A stretch of DNA of 64,000 nt, from NCBI GenBank assembly GCA_964017155.1, contig OZ024856.1, forward strand, positions 8,755,811-8,819,810. Direction: 5' to 3'. Positions 11,613-25,400 of the stretch are shown here, piece after piece. The position numbers and the translations under genes are program-made. Origin of the DNA: Oasisia sp. SBJ-2009 (Eukaryota > Annelida > Polychaeta > Sabellida > Siboglinidae). The number at the start of each line of letters is the position of its first letter. Positions within the stretch are counted from its first letter, which is position 1. A model generated the notes under the pieces. It saw only the letters and a program-made list of their open reading frames with translations, made no database searches and was not told the DNA's origin.

Positions 11613-14600
11613 GTGGCTTTGGAAATTGCGAGAAACACCCCAAAATGCGCTTACGCCAATATAAGGGTATTTTCTCTTCTGAAAAATACAACGTACCAAT
11701 ACAGTTCGTTAGTTTTATGGATCGTCATCGGTTCCCGGACTAGAAATCAATTACAACTTGTCGAGCTTCCAAAATGGTGCCTATATTTCGGAAATTACGC
11801 TAATCACCCTCAAAGTTCGCTTACGCTAATGCAAAGTTATTTTCACAGCTGAAACCTACAGTGTACCACTACTATTCGTGACATTTGTGGATTCGCATGG
11901 TTCCCAGGGCGATGAGTCATGTACAAGTGGTCCTGCATCGATACGCGTACCTATTTTTTCGGAAATTACGTTAAACTCCCTTAAATGCGTTCGCGCCAAA
12001 TTAACGGTATTATCTCATCGGAAAACTACATCGTAGTACCACTATAATAAAATACTTTTTTTGGATTTGTATAGTCCAGACAACGAGGAATAAAGTACAC
12101 GGGGTTGAATTTCGATACTAATAGATGGTGATTTTCGAAATTGCGATAAACACCCCAAAGTGCGCTTGCGCCAATATAAGTGTATTTTCTCTTCTGAAAA
12201 ATACAACGTACAAATACAGTTCGTTAGTTTTATGGATCGTCATCGGTTCCCGGGCTAGAAATCAACTACAACTTGTCGAGCTTCCAAAATGGTGCCTATA
12301 TTTCGGAAATTACGCTAATCACCCTCAAAGTTCGCTTACGCCAATGCAAAGTTATTTTCACATCTGAAACCTACAATGTACCACTACTATTCGTGACATT
12401 TGTGGATTCGCATGGTTCCCATGGCGAAGAGTCATGTACAAGTGGTCGTGCTTCGATACGCGTACCTATTTTTTCGGAAATTACGTTAAACTCCCTTAAA
12501 TGCGTTCGCGCCAAATTAACGGTATTATCTCATCGGAAAACTACATCGTAGTACGACTATAAGAAGATACTTTTTTTGGATTTGTATAGTCCAGACAACG
12601 AGGAATAAAGTACACGGGGTTGAATTTCGATACTAATAGATAGTGATTTTCGAAATTGCGATAAACACCCCAAAGTGCGCTTGCGCCAATATAAGGGTAT
12701 TTTCTCTTCTGAAAAATACAACGTACAAATACAATTCGTTAGTTTTATGGATCGTCATCGGTTCCCGGACTAGAAATCAACTGCAACTTGTCGAGCTTCC
12801 AAAATGGTGCCTATATTTCGGAAATTACGCTAATCACCCTCAAAGTGCGCTTACGCCAATGCAAAGTTATTTTCACATCTGAAACCTACAATGTACCACT
12901 ACTCTTCATGACCTGTGTGGATTCGCATGATTCCCAGAACGAAGAGTCAAGTACAAGTGGGCGTGCTTCGATACTCGTACCTATTTTTTCGGAAATTACT
13001 GTAAACTCGCTTAAATGCGTTCGCGCCAAAACAACGGTATTGTCTCATCGGAAAACTACAACGTAGTACCACTATAATTAGATACTTTTTTTTGGATTTG
13101 CATAGGCCAGACAACGAGGAATAAAGTACAAGTGGTTGAATTTCGATAATAATAGATAGTGGCTTTGGAAATTGCGATAAACACCCCAAAATGCGCTTAC
13201 GCCAATATAAGGGTATATTCTCTTCTGAAAAATACAACGTACCAATACAATTCGTTAGTTTTATGGATCGTCATCGGTTCCCGGACTAGAAATCAATTAC
13301 AACTTGTCGAGCTTCCAAAATGGTGCCTATATTTCCGAAATTACGCTAATCACCCTCAACGTTCGCTTACGCCAATGCAAAGTTATTTTCACATCTGAAA
13401 CCTACAATGTACCACTACTATTCGTGACATTTGTGGATTCGCATGGTTCCCATGGCGAAGAGTCATGTACAAGTGGTCGTGCTTCGATACGCGTACCTAT
13501 TTTTTCGGAAATTACGTTAAACTCCCTTAAATGCGTTCGCGCCAAATTAACGGTATTATCTCATCGGAAAACTACATCGTAGTACGACCATAAGAAGATA
13601 CTTTTTTTGGATTTGTATAGTCCAGACAACGAGGAATAAAGTACACGGGGTTGAATTTCGATACTAATAGATAGTGATTTTAGAAATTGCGATAAACACC
13701 CCAAAGTGCGCTTGCGCCAATATAAGTGTATTTTCTCTTCTGAAAAATACAACGTACAAATACAGTTCGTTAGTTTTATGGATCGTCATCGGTTCCCGGG
13801 CTAGAATTCAACTACAACTTGTCGAGCTTCCAAAATGGTGCCTATATTTCGGAAATTACGCTAATCACCCTCAAAGTTCGCTTACGCCAATGCAAAGTTA
13901 TTTTCACATCTGAAACCTACAATGTACCACTACTATTCGTGACATTTGTGGATTCGCATGGTTCCCATGGCGAAGAGTCAAGTACAAGTGGGCGTGCTTC
14001 GATACTCGTACCTATTTTTTCGGAAATTACGGTAAACTCGCTTAAATGCGTTCGCGCCAAATTTAAGGTATTATCTCATCGGAAAACTACATCGTTGTAC
14101 GACTATAATAAGATACTTTTTTTGGATTTGTATAGTCCAGACAACGAGGAATAAAGTACACGGGGTTGAATTTCGATACTAATAGATAGTGATTTTCGAA
14201 ATTGCGATAAACACCCCAAAGTGCGCTTGCGCCAATATAAGGGTATTTTATCTTCTGAAAAATACAACGTACAAATACAGTTCGTTAGTTTTATGGATCG
14301 TCATCGGTTCCCGGACTAGAAATCAACTACAACTTGTCGAGCTTCCAAAATGGTGCCTATATTTCGGAAATTACGCTAATCACCCTCAAAGTGCGCTTAC
14401 GCGAATGCAAAGTTATTTTCACGTCTGAAACCTACAATGTACCACTACTCTTCGTGACATGTGTGGATTCGCATGATTCCCAGAACGAAGAGTCAAGTAC
14501 AAGTGGGCGTGCTTCGATACTCGTACCTATTTTTTCGGAAATTACGGTAAACTCGCTTAAATGCGTTCGCGCCAAATTTAAGGTATTGTCTCATCGGAAA

Positions 14601-14704
14601 ACTACAACGTAGTACCACTATAATTAGATACTTTTTTTTGGATTTGCATAGGCCAGACAACGAGGAATAAAGTACAAGTGGTTGAATTTCGATACTAATA
14701 GATA
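11613..14704 (+). repeat. 6-monomer HOR (h-i-j-e-f*-g), copy 1 (3092 bp)
   Basis: Monomers start at 11613, 12128, 12643, 13159, 13674 and 14189. The first four are matched 3092 bp downstream with only isolated changes, for example 'gcgatgagtc' near 11911 versus 'gcgaagagtc', and 'gacctgtgtgg' versus 'gacctctgtgg' near 16005. The fifth is chimeric (see 13674). The stop-creating 'cttacgctaatgc' in the first monomer recurs in copy 2, so the variant was copied with the block. Letters refer to the 10-monomer scheme at 22435-27588. Confidence 0.85.
13674..14188 (+). repeat. Chimeric monomer 27: i-type left, f-type right
   Basis: The left part has the i-type features 'gggctagaattcaac' and B2 'cccatggcgaag'. 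From 13981 onward it has the f-type 'gagtcaagtac', 'gatactcg', 'aaatttaagg' and 'catcgttgtacgac'. The switch lies in 13971-13981, between the last i-type base (13970) and the first f-type base (13981). The counterpart at 16766 is f-type throughout. Confidence 0.85.
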
Positions 14705-17700
14705 GTGGCTTTGGAAATTGCGAGAAACACCCCAAAATGCGCTTACGCCAATATAAGGGTATTTTCTCTTCTGAAAAATACAACGTACCAATACAGTTCG
14801 TTAGTTTTATGGATCGTCATCGGTTCCCGGACTAGAAATCAATTACAACTTGTCGAGCTTCCAAAATGGTGCCTATATTTCGGAAATTACGCTAATCACC
14901 CTCAAAGTTCGCTTACGCTAATGCAAAGTTATTTTCACAGCTGAAACCTACAGTGTACCACTACTATTCGTGACATTTGTGGATTCGCATGGTTCCCAGG
15001 GCGAAGAGTCATGTACAAGTGGTCCTGCATCGATACGCGTACCTATTTTTTCGGAAATTACGTTAAACTCCCTTAAATGCGTTCGCGCCAAATTAACGGT
15101 ATTATCTCATCGGAAAACTACATCGTAGTACCACTATAATAAAATACTTTTTTTGGATTTGTATAGTCCAGACAACGAGGAATAAAGTACACGGGGTTGA
15201 ATTTCGATACTAATAGATGGTGATTTTCGAAATTGCGATAAACACCCCAAAGTGCGCTTGCGCCAATATAAGTGTATTTTCTCTTCTGAAAAATACAACG
15301 TACAAATACAGTTCGTTAGTTTTATGGATCGTCATCGGTTCCCGGGCTAGAAATCAACTACAACTTGTCGAGCTTCCAAAATGGTGCCTATATTTCGGAA
15401 ATTACGCTAATCACCCTCAAAGTTCGCTTACGCCAATGCAAAGTTATTTTCACATCTGAAACCTACAATGTACCACTACTATTCGTGACATTTGTGGATT
15501 CGCATGGTTCCCATGGCGAAGAGTCATGTACAAGTGGTCGTGCTTCGATACGCGTACCTATTTTTTCGGAAATTACGTTAAACTCCCTTAAATGCGTTCG
15601 CGCCAAATTAACGGTATTATCTCATCGGAAAACTACATCGTAGTACGACTATAAGAAGATACTTTTTTTGGATTTGTATAGTCCAGACAACGAGGAATAA
15701 AGTACACGGGGTTGAATTTCGATACTAATAGATAGTGATTTTCGAAATTGCGATAAACACCCCAAAGTGCGCTTGCGCCAATATAAGGGTATTTTCTCTT
15801 CTGAAAAATACAACGTACAAATACAATTCGTTAGTTTTATGGATCGTCATCGGTTCCCGGACTAGAAATCAACTGCAACTTGTCGAGCTTCCAAAATGGT
15901 GCCTATATTTCGGAAATTACGCTAATCACCCTCAAAGTGCGCTTACGCCAATGCAAAGTTATTTTCACATCTGAAACCTACAATGTACCACTACTCTTCA
16001 TGACCTCTGTGGATTCGCATGATTCCCAGAACGAAGAGTCAAGTACAAGTGGGCGTGCTTCGATACTCGTACCTATTTTTTCGGAAATTACTGTAAACTC
16101 GCTTAAATGCGTTCGCGCCAAAACAACGGTATTGTCTCATCGGAAAACTACAACGTAGTACCACTATAATTAGATACTTTTTTTTGGATTTGCATAGGCC
16201 AGACAACGAGGAATAAAGTACAAGTGGTTGAATTTCGATAATAATAGATAGTGGCTTTGGAAATTGCGATAAACACCCCAAAATGCGCTTACGCCAATAT
16301 AAGGGTATATTCTCTTCTGAAAAATACAACGTACCAATACAATTCGTTAGTTTTATGGATCGTCATCGGTTCCCGGACTAGAAATCAATTACAACTTGTC
16401 GAGCTTCCAAAATGGTGCCTATATTTCCGAAATTACGCTAATCACCCTCAACGTTCGCTTACGCCAATGCAAAGTTATTTTCACATCTGAAACCTACAAT
16501 GTACCACTACTATTCGTGACATTTGTGGATTCGCATGGTTCCCATGGCGAAGAGTCATGTACAAGTGGTCGTGCTTCGATACGCGTACCTATTTTTTCGG
16601 AAATTACGTTAAACTCCCTTAAATGCGTTCGCGCCAAATTAACGGTATTATCTCATCGGAAAACTACATCGTAGTACGACCATAAGAAGATACTTTTTTT
16701 GGATTTGTATAGTCCAGACAACGAGGAATAAAGTACACGGGGTTGAATTTCGATACTAATAGATAGTGATTTTCGAAATTGCGATAAACACCCCAAAGTG
16801 CGCTTGCGCCAATATAAGGGTATTTTCTCTTCTGAAAAATACAACGTACAAATACAATTCGTTAGTTTTATGGATCGTCATCGGTTCCCGGACTAGAAAT
16901 CAACTGCAACTTGTCGAGCTTCCAAAATGGTGCCTATATTTCGGAAATTACGCTAATCACCCTCAAAGTGCGCTTACGCCAATGCAAAGTTATTTTCACA
17001 TCTGAAACCTACAATGTACCACTACTCTTCATGACATGTGTGGATTCGCATGATTCCCAGAACGAAGAGTCAAGTACAAGTGGGCGTGCTTCGATACTCG
17101 TACCTATTTTTTCGGAAATTACGGTAAACTCGCTTAAATGCGTTCGCGCCAAATTTAAGGTATTATCTCATCGGAAAACTACATCGTTGTACGACTATAA
17201 TAAGATACTTTTTTTGGATTTGTATAGTCCAGACAACGAGGAATAAAGTACACGGGGTTGAATTTCGATACTAATAGATAGTGATTTTCGAAATTGCGAT
17301 AAACACCCCAAAGTGCGCTTGCGCCAATATAAGGGTATTTTATCTTCTGAAAAATACAACGTAGAAATACAGTTCGTTAGTTTTATGGATCGTCATCGGT
17401 TCCCGGACTAGAAATCAACTACAACTTGTCGAGCTTCCAAAATGGTGCCTATATTTCGGAAATTACGCTAATCACCCTCAAAGTGCGCTTACGCGAATGC
17501 AAAGTTATTTTCACGTCTGAAACCTACAATGTACCACTACTCTTCGTGACATGTGTGGATTCGCATGATTCCCAGAACGAAGAGTCAAGTACAAGTGGGC
17601 GTGCTTCGATACTCGTACCTATTTTTTCGGAAATTACTGTAAACTCGCTTAAATGCGTTCGCGCCAAAACAACGGTATTGTCTCATCGGAAAACTACAAC

Positions 17701-17796
17701 GTAGTACCACTATAATTAGATACTTTTTTTTGGATTTGCATAGGCCAGACAACGAGGAATAAAGTACAAGTGGTTGAATTTCGATACTAATAGATA
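14705..17796 (+). repeat. 6-monomer HOR (h-i-j-e-f-g), copy 2 (3092 bp)
   Basis: Monomers start at 14705, 15220, 15735, 16251, 16766 and 17281. The last three (e, f, g) are also the start of a ~4.1 kb stretch (16251-20373) repeated at 24498-28620, an offset of 8247 bp (16 monomers). Monomer 17281 carries 'gtagaaatacag' where others have 'gtacaaatac', and so does its partner at 25528. Confidence 0.85.
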
Positions 17797-19341
17797 GTGG
17801 CTTTGGAAATTGCGAGAAACACCCCAAAATGCGCTTACGCCAATATAAGGGTATTTTCTCTTCTGAAAAATACAACGTACCAATACAGTTCGTTAGTTTT
17901 ATGGATCGTCATCGGTTCCCGGACTAGAAATCAATTACAACTTGTCGAGCTTCCAAAATGGTGCCTATATTTCGGAAATTACGCTAATCACCCTCAAAGT
18001 TCGCTTACGCCAATGCAAAGTTATTTTCACAGCTGAAACCTACAGTGTACCACTACTATTCGTGACATTTGTGGATTCGCATGGTTCCCAGGGCGAAGAG
18101 TCATGTACAAGTGGTCCTGCATCGATACGCGTACCTATTTTTTCGGAAATTACGTTAAACTCCCTTAAATGCGTTCGCGCCAAATTAACGGTATTATCTC
18201 ATCGGAAAACTACATCGTAGTACCACTATAATAAAATACTTTTTTTGGATTTGTATAGTCCAGACAACGAGGAATAAAGTACACGGGGTTGAATTTCGAT
18301 ACTAATAGATGGTGATTTTCGAAATTGCGATAAACACCCCAAAGTGCGCTTGCGCCAATATAAGTGTATTTTCTCTTCTGAAAAATACAACGTACAAATA
18401 CAGTTCGTTAGTTTTATGGATCGTCATCGGTTCCCGGGCTAGAATTCAACTACAACTTGTCGAGCTTCCAAAATGGTGCCTATATTTCGGAAATTACGCT
18501 AATCACCCTCAAAGTTCGCTTACGCCAATGCAAAGTTATTTTCACATCTGAAACCTACAATGTACCACTACTATTCGTGACATTTGTGGATTCGCATGGT
18601 TCCCATGGCGAAGAGTCATGTACAAGTGGTCGTGCTTCGATACGCGTACCTATTTTTTCGGAAATTACGTTAAACTCCCTTAAATGCGTTCGCGCCAAAT
18701 TAACGGTATTATCTCATCGGAAAACTACATCGTAGTACGACTATAAGAAGATACTTTTTTTGGATTTGTATAGTCCAGACAACGAGGAATAAAGTACACG
18801 GGGTTGAATTTCGATACTAATAGATAGTGATTTTCGAAATTGCGATAAACACCCCAAAGTGCGCTTGCGCCAATATAAGGGTATTTTCTCTTCTGAAAAA
18901 TACAACGTACAAATACAATTCGTTAGTTTTATGGATCGTCATCGGTTCCCGGACTAGAAATCAACTGCAACTTGTCGAGCTTCCAAAATGGTGCCTATAT
19001 TTCGGAAATTACGCTAATCACCCTCAAAGTGCGCTTACGCCAATGCAAAGTTATTTTCACATCTGAAACCTACAATGTACCACTACTCTTCATGACCTGT
19101 GTGGATTCGCATGATTCCCAGAACGAAGAGTCAAGTACAAGTGGGCGTGCTTCGATACTCGTACCTATTTTTTCGGAAATTACGGTAAACTCGCTTAAAT
19201 GCGTTCGCGCCAAATTTAAGGTATTATCTCATCGGAAAACTACATCGTAGTACGACTATAATAAGATACTTTTTTTGGATTTGTATAGTCCAGACAACGA
19301 GGAATAAAGTACACGGGGTTGAATTTCAATACTAATAGATA
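17797..19341 (+). repeat. Monomers 35-37 (h-i-j)
   Basis: These start at 17797, 18312 and 18827. They are repeated at 26044, 26559 and 27074 with near identity. Single differences include 'agtgttccac' near 26294 for 'agtgtaccac', and 'gtatacgggg' near 27043 for 'gtacacgggg'. They join the left h-i-j-e-f-g register to the a-b-c-d-e-f register. Confidence 0.85.
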
Positions 19342-22300
19342 GTGATTTTCGAAATTGCGATAAACACCCCAAAGTGCGGTTGCGCCAATATAAGAGTATT
19401 TTCTCTTCTGAAAAATACAACGTACAAATACAGTTCGTTAGTTTTATGGATCGTCATCGGTTCCCGCACTAGAAATCAACTACAACTTGTCGAGCTTCCA
19501 AAATGGTGCCTATATTTCGGAAATTACGCTAATCACCCTCAAAGTGCGCTTACGCGAATGCAAAGTTATTTTCACATCTGAAACCTACAATGTACCACTA
19601 CTCTTCGTGACATGTGTGGATTCCGATGATTCCCAGAACGAAGAGTCAAGTACAAGTGGGCGTGCTTCGATACTCGTACCTATTTTTTCGGAAATTACTG
19701 TAAACTCGCTTAAATGCGTTCGCGCCAAAACAACGGTATTGTCTCATCGGAAAACTACAACGTAGTACCACTATAATTAGGTACTTTTTTTTTTAATTTG
19801 CATAGGCCAGACAACGAGGAATAAAGTACAAGTGGTTGAATTTCGGTACTAATAGATAGTGGCTTTGGAAATTGCGAGAAACACCCCAAAATGCGCTTAC
19901 GCCAATATAAGTGTATTTTCTCTTCTAAAAAATACAACGTACCAATACAGTTCGTTAGTTTTATGGATCGTCATCGGTTCCTGGACTAGAAATCAATTAC
20001 AACTTGTCGAGCTTCCAAAATGGTGCCTATATTTCCGAAATTACGCTAATCACCCTCAAAATGCGCTTACGCCAATGCGAAGTTATTTTCACATCTGAAA
20101 CCTACAATGTACCACTACTCTTCATGACATGTGTGGATTCGCATGATTCCCAGAACGAAGAGTCAAGTACAAGTGGGCGTGCTTCGATACTCGTACCTAT
20201 TTTTTCAGAAATTACGGTAAACTCGCTTAAATGCGTTCGCGCCAAATTTAAGGTATTATCTCATCGGAAAACTACATCGTAGTACGACTATAATAAGATA
20301 CTTTTTTTGGATTTGTATAGTCCAGACAACGAGGAATAAAGTACACGGGGTTGAATTTCGATACTAATAGATAGTGATTTTCGAAATTGCGATAAACACC
20401 CCAAAGTGCGCTTGCGCCAATATAAGGGTATTTTCTCTTCTGAAAAATACAACGTACCAATACAGTTCGTTAGTTTTATGGATCGTCATCGGTTCCCGGA
20501 CTAGAAATCAATTACAACTTGTCGAGCTTCCAAAATGGTGCCTATATTTCGGAAATTACGCTAATCACCCTCAAAGTTCGTTTACGCCAATGCAAAGTTA
20601 TTTTCACAGCTGAAACCTACAGTGTACCACTACTATTCGTGACATTTGTGGATTCGCATGGTTCCCAGGGCGAAGAGTCATGTACAAGTGGTCCTGCATC
20701 GATACGCGTACCTATTTTTTCGGAAATTACGTTAAACTCCCTTAAATGCGTTCGCGCCAAATTAACGGTATTATCTCATCGGAAAACTACATCGTAGTAC
20801 CACTATAATAAAATACTTTTTTTGGATTTGTATAGTCCAGACAACGAGGAATAAAGTACACGGGGTTGAATTTCGATACTAATAGATGGTGATTTTCGAA
20901 ATTGCGATAAACACCCCAAAGTGCGCTTGCGCCAATATAAGTGTATTTTCTCTTCTGAAAAATACAACGTACAAATACAGTTCGTTAGTTTTATGGATCG
21001 TCATCGGTTCCCGGGCTAGAAATCAACTACAACTTGTCGAGCTTCCAAAATGGTGCCTATATTTCGGAAATTACGCTAATCACCCTCAAAGTGCGCTTAC
21101 GCGAATGCAAAGTTATTTTCACGTCTGAAACCTTCAATGTACCACTACTCTTCATGACCTGTGTGGATTCGCATGATTCCCAGAACGAAGAGTCAAGTAC
21201 AAGTGGGCGTGCTTCGATACTCGTACCTATTTTTTCGGAAATTACTGTAAACTCGCTTAAATGCGTTCGCGCCAAAACAACGGTATTGTCTCATCGGAAA
21301 ACTACAACGTAGTACCACTATAATTAGATACTTTTTTTTGGATTTGCATAGGCCAGACAACGAGGAATAAAGTACAAGTGGTTGAATTTCGATAATAATA
21401 GATAGTGGCTTTGGAAATTGCGATAAACACCCCAAAATGCGCTTACGCCAATATAAGGGTATATTCTCTTCTGAAAAATACAACGTACCAATACAATTCG
21501 TTAGTTTTATGGATCGTCATCGGTTCCCGGACTAGAAATCAATTACAACTTGTCGAGCTTCCAAAATGGTGCCTATATTTCCGAAATTACGCTAATCACC
21601 CTCAACGTTCGCTTACGCCAATGCAAAGTTATTTTCACATCTGAAACCTACAATGTACCACTACTATTCGTGACATTTGTGGATTCGCATGGTTCCCATG
21701 GCGAAGAGTCATGTACAAGTGGTCGTGCTTCGATACGCGTACCTATTTTTTCGGAAATTACGTTAAACTCCCTTAAATGCGTTCGCGCCAAATTAACGGT
21801 ATTATCTCATCGGAAAACTACATCGTAGTACGACCATAAGAAGATACTTTTTTTGGATTTGTATAGTCCAGACAACGAGGAATAAAGTACACGGGGTTGA
21901 ATTTCGATACTAATAGATAGTGATTTTCGAAATTGCGATAAACACCCCAAAGTGCGCTTGCGCCAATATAAGGGTATTTTCTCTTCTGAAAAATACAACG
22001 TACAAATACAATTCGTTAGTTTTATGGATCGTCATCGGTTCCCGGACTAGAAATCAACTGCAACTTGTCGAGCTTCCAAAATGGTGCCTATATTTCGGAA
22101 ATTACGCTAATCACCCTCAAAGTGCGCTTACGCCAATGCAAAGTTATTTTCACATCTGAAACCTACAATGTACCACTACTCTTCATGACATGTGTGGATT
22201 CGCATGATTCCCAGAACGAAGAGTCAAGTACAAGTGGGCGTGCTTCGATACTCGTACCTATTTTTTCGGAAATTACGGTAAACTCGCTTAAATGCGTTCG

Positions 22301-22434
22301 CGCCAAATTTAAGGTATTATCTCATCGGAAAACTACATCGTTGTACGACTATAATAAGATACTTTTTTTGGATTTGTATAGTCCAGACAACGAGGAATAA
22401 AGTACACGGGGTTGAATTTCGATACTAATAGATA
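19342..22434 (+). repeat. HOR copy lacking four members (a-b-c-d-e-f, 3093 bp)
   Basis: Monomers start at 19342 (a, 'gtggattccgatgattcc'), 19859 (b, 'ccaatgcgaag'), 20374 (c, 'gttcgtttacgcc' with B2), 20889 (d, 'gaaaccttcaatg'), 21405 (e, 'gggtatattctc', 'caacgttcgc') and 21920 (f, 'catcgttgtacgac'). All six recur at 22435-25527 with no difference I could see inside the six units. Here f is followed directly by a, whereas downstream f is followed by g-h-i-j. Confidence 0.9.
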
Positions 22435-25400
22435 GTGATTTTCGAAATTGCGATAAACACCCCAAAGTGCGGTTGCGCCAATATAAGAGTATTTTCTCTT
22501 CTGAAAAATACAACGTACAAATACAGTTCGTTAGTTTTATGGATCGTCATCGGTTCCCGCACTAGAAATCAACTACAACTTGTCGAGCTTCCAAAATGGT
22601 GCCTATATTTCGGAAATTACGCTAATCACCCTCAAAGTGCGCTTACGCGAATGCAAAGTTATTTTCACATCTGAAACCTACAATGTACCACTACTCTTCG
22701 TGACATGTGTGGATTCCGATGATTCCCAGAACGAAGAGTCAAGTACAAGTGGGCGTGCTTCGATACTCGTACCTATTTTTTCGGAAATTACTGTAAACTC
22801 GCTTAAATGCGTTCGCGCCAAAACAACGGTATTGTCTCATCGGAAAACTACAACGTAGTACCACTATAATTAGGTACTTTTTTTTTTAATTTGCATAGGC
22901 CAGACAACGAGGAATAAAGTACAAGTGGTTGAATTTCGGTACTAATAGATAGTGGCTTTGGAAATTGCGAGAAACACCCCAAAATGCGCTTACGCCAATA
23001 TAAGTGTATTTTCTCTTCTAAAAAATACAACGTACCAATACAGTTCGTTAGTTTTATGGATCGTCATCGGTTCCTGGACTAGAAATCAATTACAACTTGT
23101 CGAGCTTCCAAAATGGTGCCTATATTTCCGAAATTACGCTAATCACCCTCAAAATGCGCTTACGCCAATGCGAAGTTATTTTCACATCTGAAACCTACAA
23201 TGTACCACTACTCTTCATGACATGTGTGGATTCGCATGATTCCCAGAACGAAGAGTCAAGTACAAGTGGGCGTGCTTCGATACTCGTACCTATTTTTTCA
23301 GAAATTACGGTAAACTCGCTTAAATGCGTTCGCGCCAAATTTAAGGTATTATCTCATCGGAAAACTACATCGTAGTACGACTATAATAAGATACTTTTTT
23401 TGGATTTGTATAGTCCAGACAACGAGGAATAAAGTACACGGGGTTGAATTTCGATACTAATAGATAGTGATTTTCGAAATTGCGATAAACACCCCAAAGT
23501 GCGCTTGCGCCAATATAAGGGTATTTTCTCTTCTGAAAAATACAACGTACCAATACAGTTCGTTAGTTTTATGGATCGTCATCGGTTCCCGGACTAGAAA
23601 TCAATTACAACTTGTCGAGCTTCCAAAATGGTGCCTATATTTCGGAAATTACGCTAATCACCCTCAAAGTTCGTTTACGCCAATGCAAAGTTATTTTCAC
23701 AGCTGAAACCTACAGTGTACCACTACTATTCGTGACATTTGTGGATTCGCATGGTTCCCAGGGCGAAGAGTCATGTACAAGTGGTCCTGCATCGATACGC
23801 GTACCTATTTTTTCGGAAATTACGTTAAACTCCCTTAAATGCGTTCGCGCCAAATTAACGGTATTATCTCATCGGAAAACTACATCGTAGTACCACTATA
23901 ATAAAATACTTTTTTTGGATTTGTATAGTCCAGACAACGAGGAATAAAGTACACGGGGTTGAATTTCGATACTAATAGATGGTGATTTTCGAAATTGCGA
24001 TAAACACCCCAAAGTGCGCTTGCGCCAATATAAGTGTATTTTCTCTTCTGAAAAATACAACGTACAAATACAGTTCGTTAGTTTTATGGATCGTCATCGG
24101 TTCCCGGGCTAGAAATCAACTACAACTTGTCGAGCTTCCAAAATGGTGCCTATATTTCGGAAATTACGCTAATCACCCTCAAAGTGCGCTTACGCGAATG
24201 CAAAGTTATTTTCACGTCTGAAACCTTCAATGTACCACTACTCTTCATGACCTGTGTGGATTCGCATGATTCCCAGAACGAAGAGTCAAGTACAAGTGGG
24301 CGTGCTTCGATACTCGTACCTATTTTTTCGGAAATTACTGTAAACTCGCTTAAATGCGTTCGCGCCAAAACAACGGTATTGTCTCATCGGAAAACTACAA
24401 CGTAGTACCACTATAATTAGATACTTTTTTTTGGATTTGCATAGGCCAGACAACGAGGAATAAAGTACAAGTGGTTGAATTTCGATAATAATAGATAGTG
24501 GCTTTGGAAATTGCGATAAACACCCCAAAATGCGCTTACGCCAATATAAGGGTATATTCTCTTCTGAAAAATACAACGTACCAATACAATTCGTTAGTTT
24601 TATGGATCGTCATCGGTTCCCGGACTAGAAATCAATTACAACTTGTCGAGCTTCCAAAATGGTGCCTATATTTCCGAAATTACGCTAATCACCCTCAACG
24701 TTCGCTTACGCCAATGCAAAGTTATTTTCACATCTGAAACCTACAATGTACCACTACTATTCGTGACATTTGTGGATTCGCATGGTTCCCATGGCGAAGA
24801 GTCATGTACAAGTGGTCGTGCTTCGATACGCGTACCTATTTTTTCGGAAATTACGTTAAACTCCCTTAAATGCGTTCGCGCCAAATTAACGGTATTATCT
24901 CATCGGAAAACTACATCGTAGTACGACCATAAGAAGATACTTTTTTTGGATTTGTATAGTCCAGACAACGAGGAATAAAGTACACGGGGTTGAATTTCGA
25001 TACTAATAGATAGTGATTTTCGAAATTGCGATAAACACCCCAAAGTGCGCTTGCGCCAATATAAGGGTATTTTCTCTTCTGAAAAATACAACGTACAAAT
25101 ACAATTCGTTAGTTTTATGGATCGTCATCGGTTCCCGGACTAGAAATCAACTGCAACTTGTCGAGCTTCCAAAATGGTGCCTATATTTCGGAAATTACGC
25201 TAATCACCCTCAAAGTGCGCTTACGCCAATGCAAAGTTATTTTCACATCTGAAACCTACAATGTACCACTACTCTTCATGACATGTGTGGATTCGCATGA
25301 TTCCCAGAACGAAGAGTCAAGTACAAGTGGGCGTGCTTCGATACTCGTACCTATTTTTTCGGAAATTACGGTAAACTCGCTTAAATGCGTTCGCGCCAAA

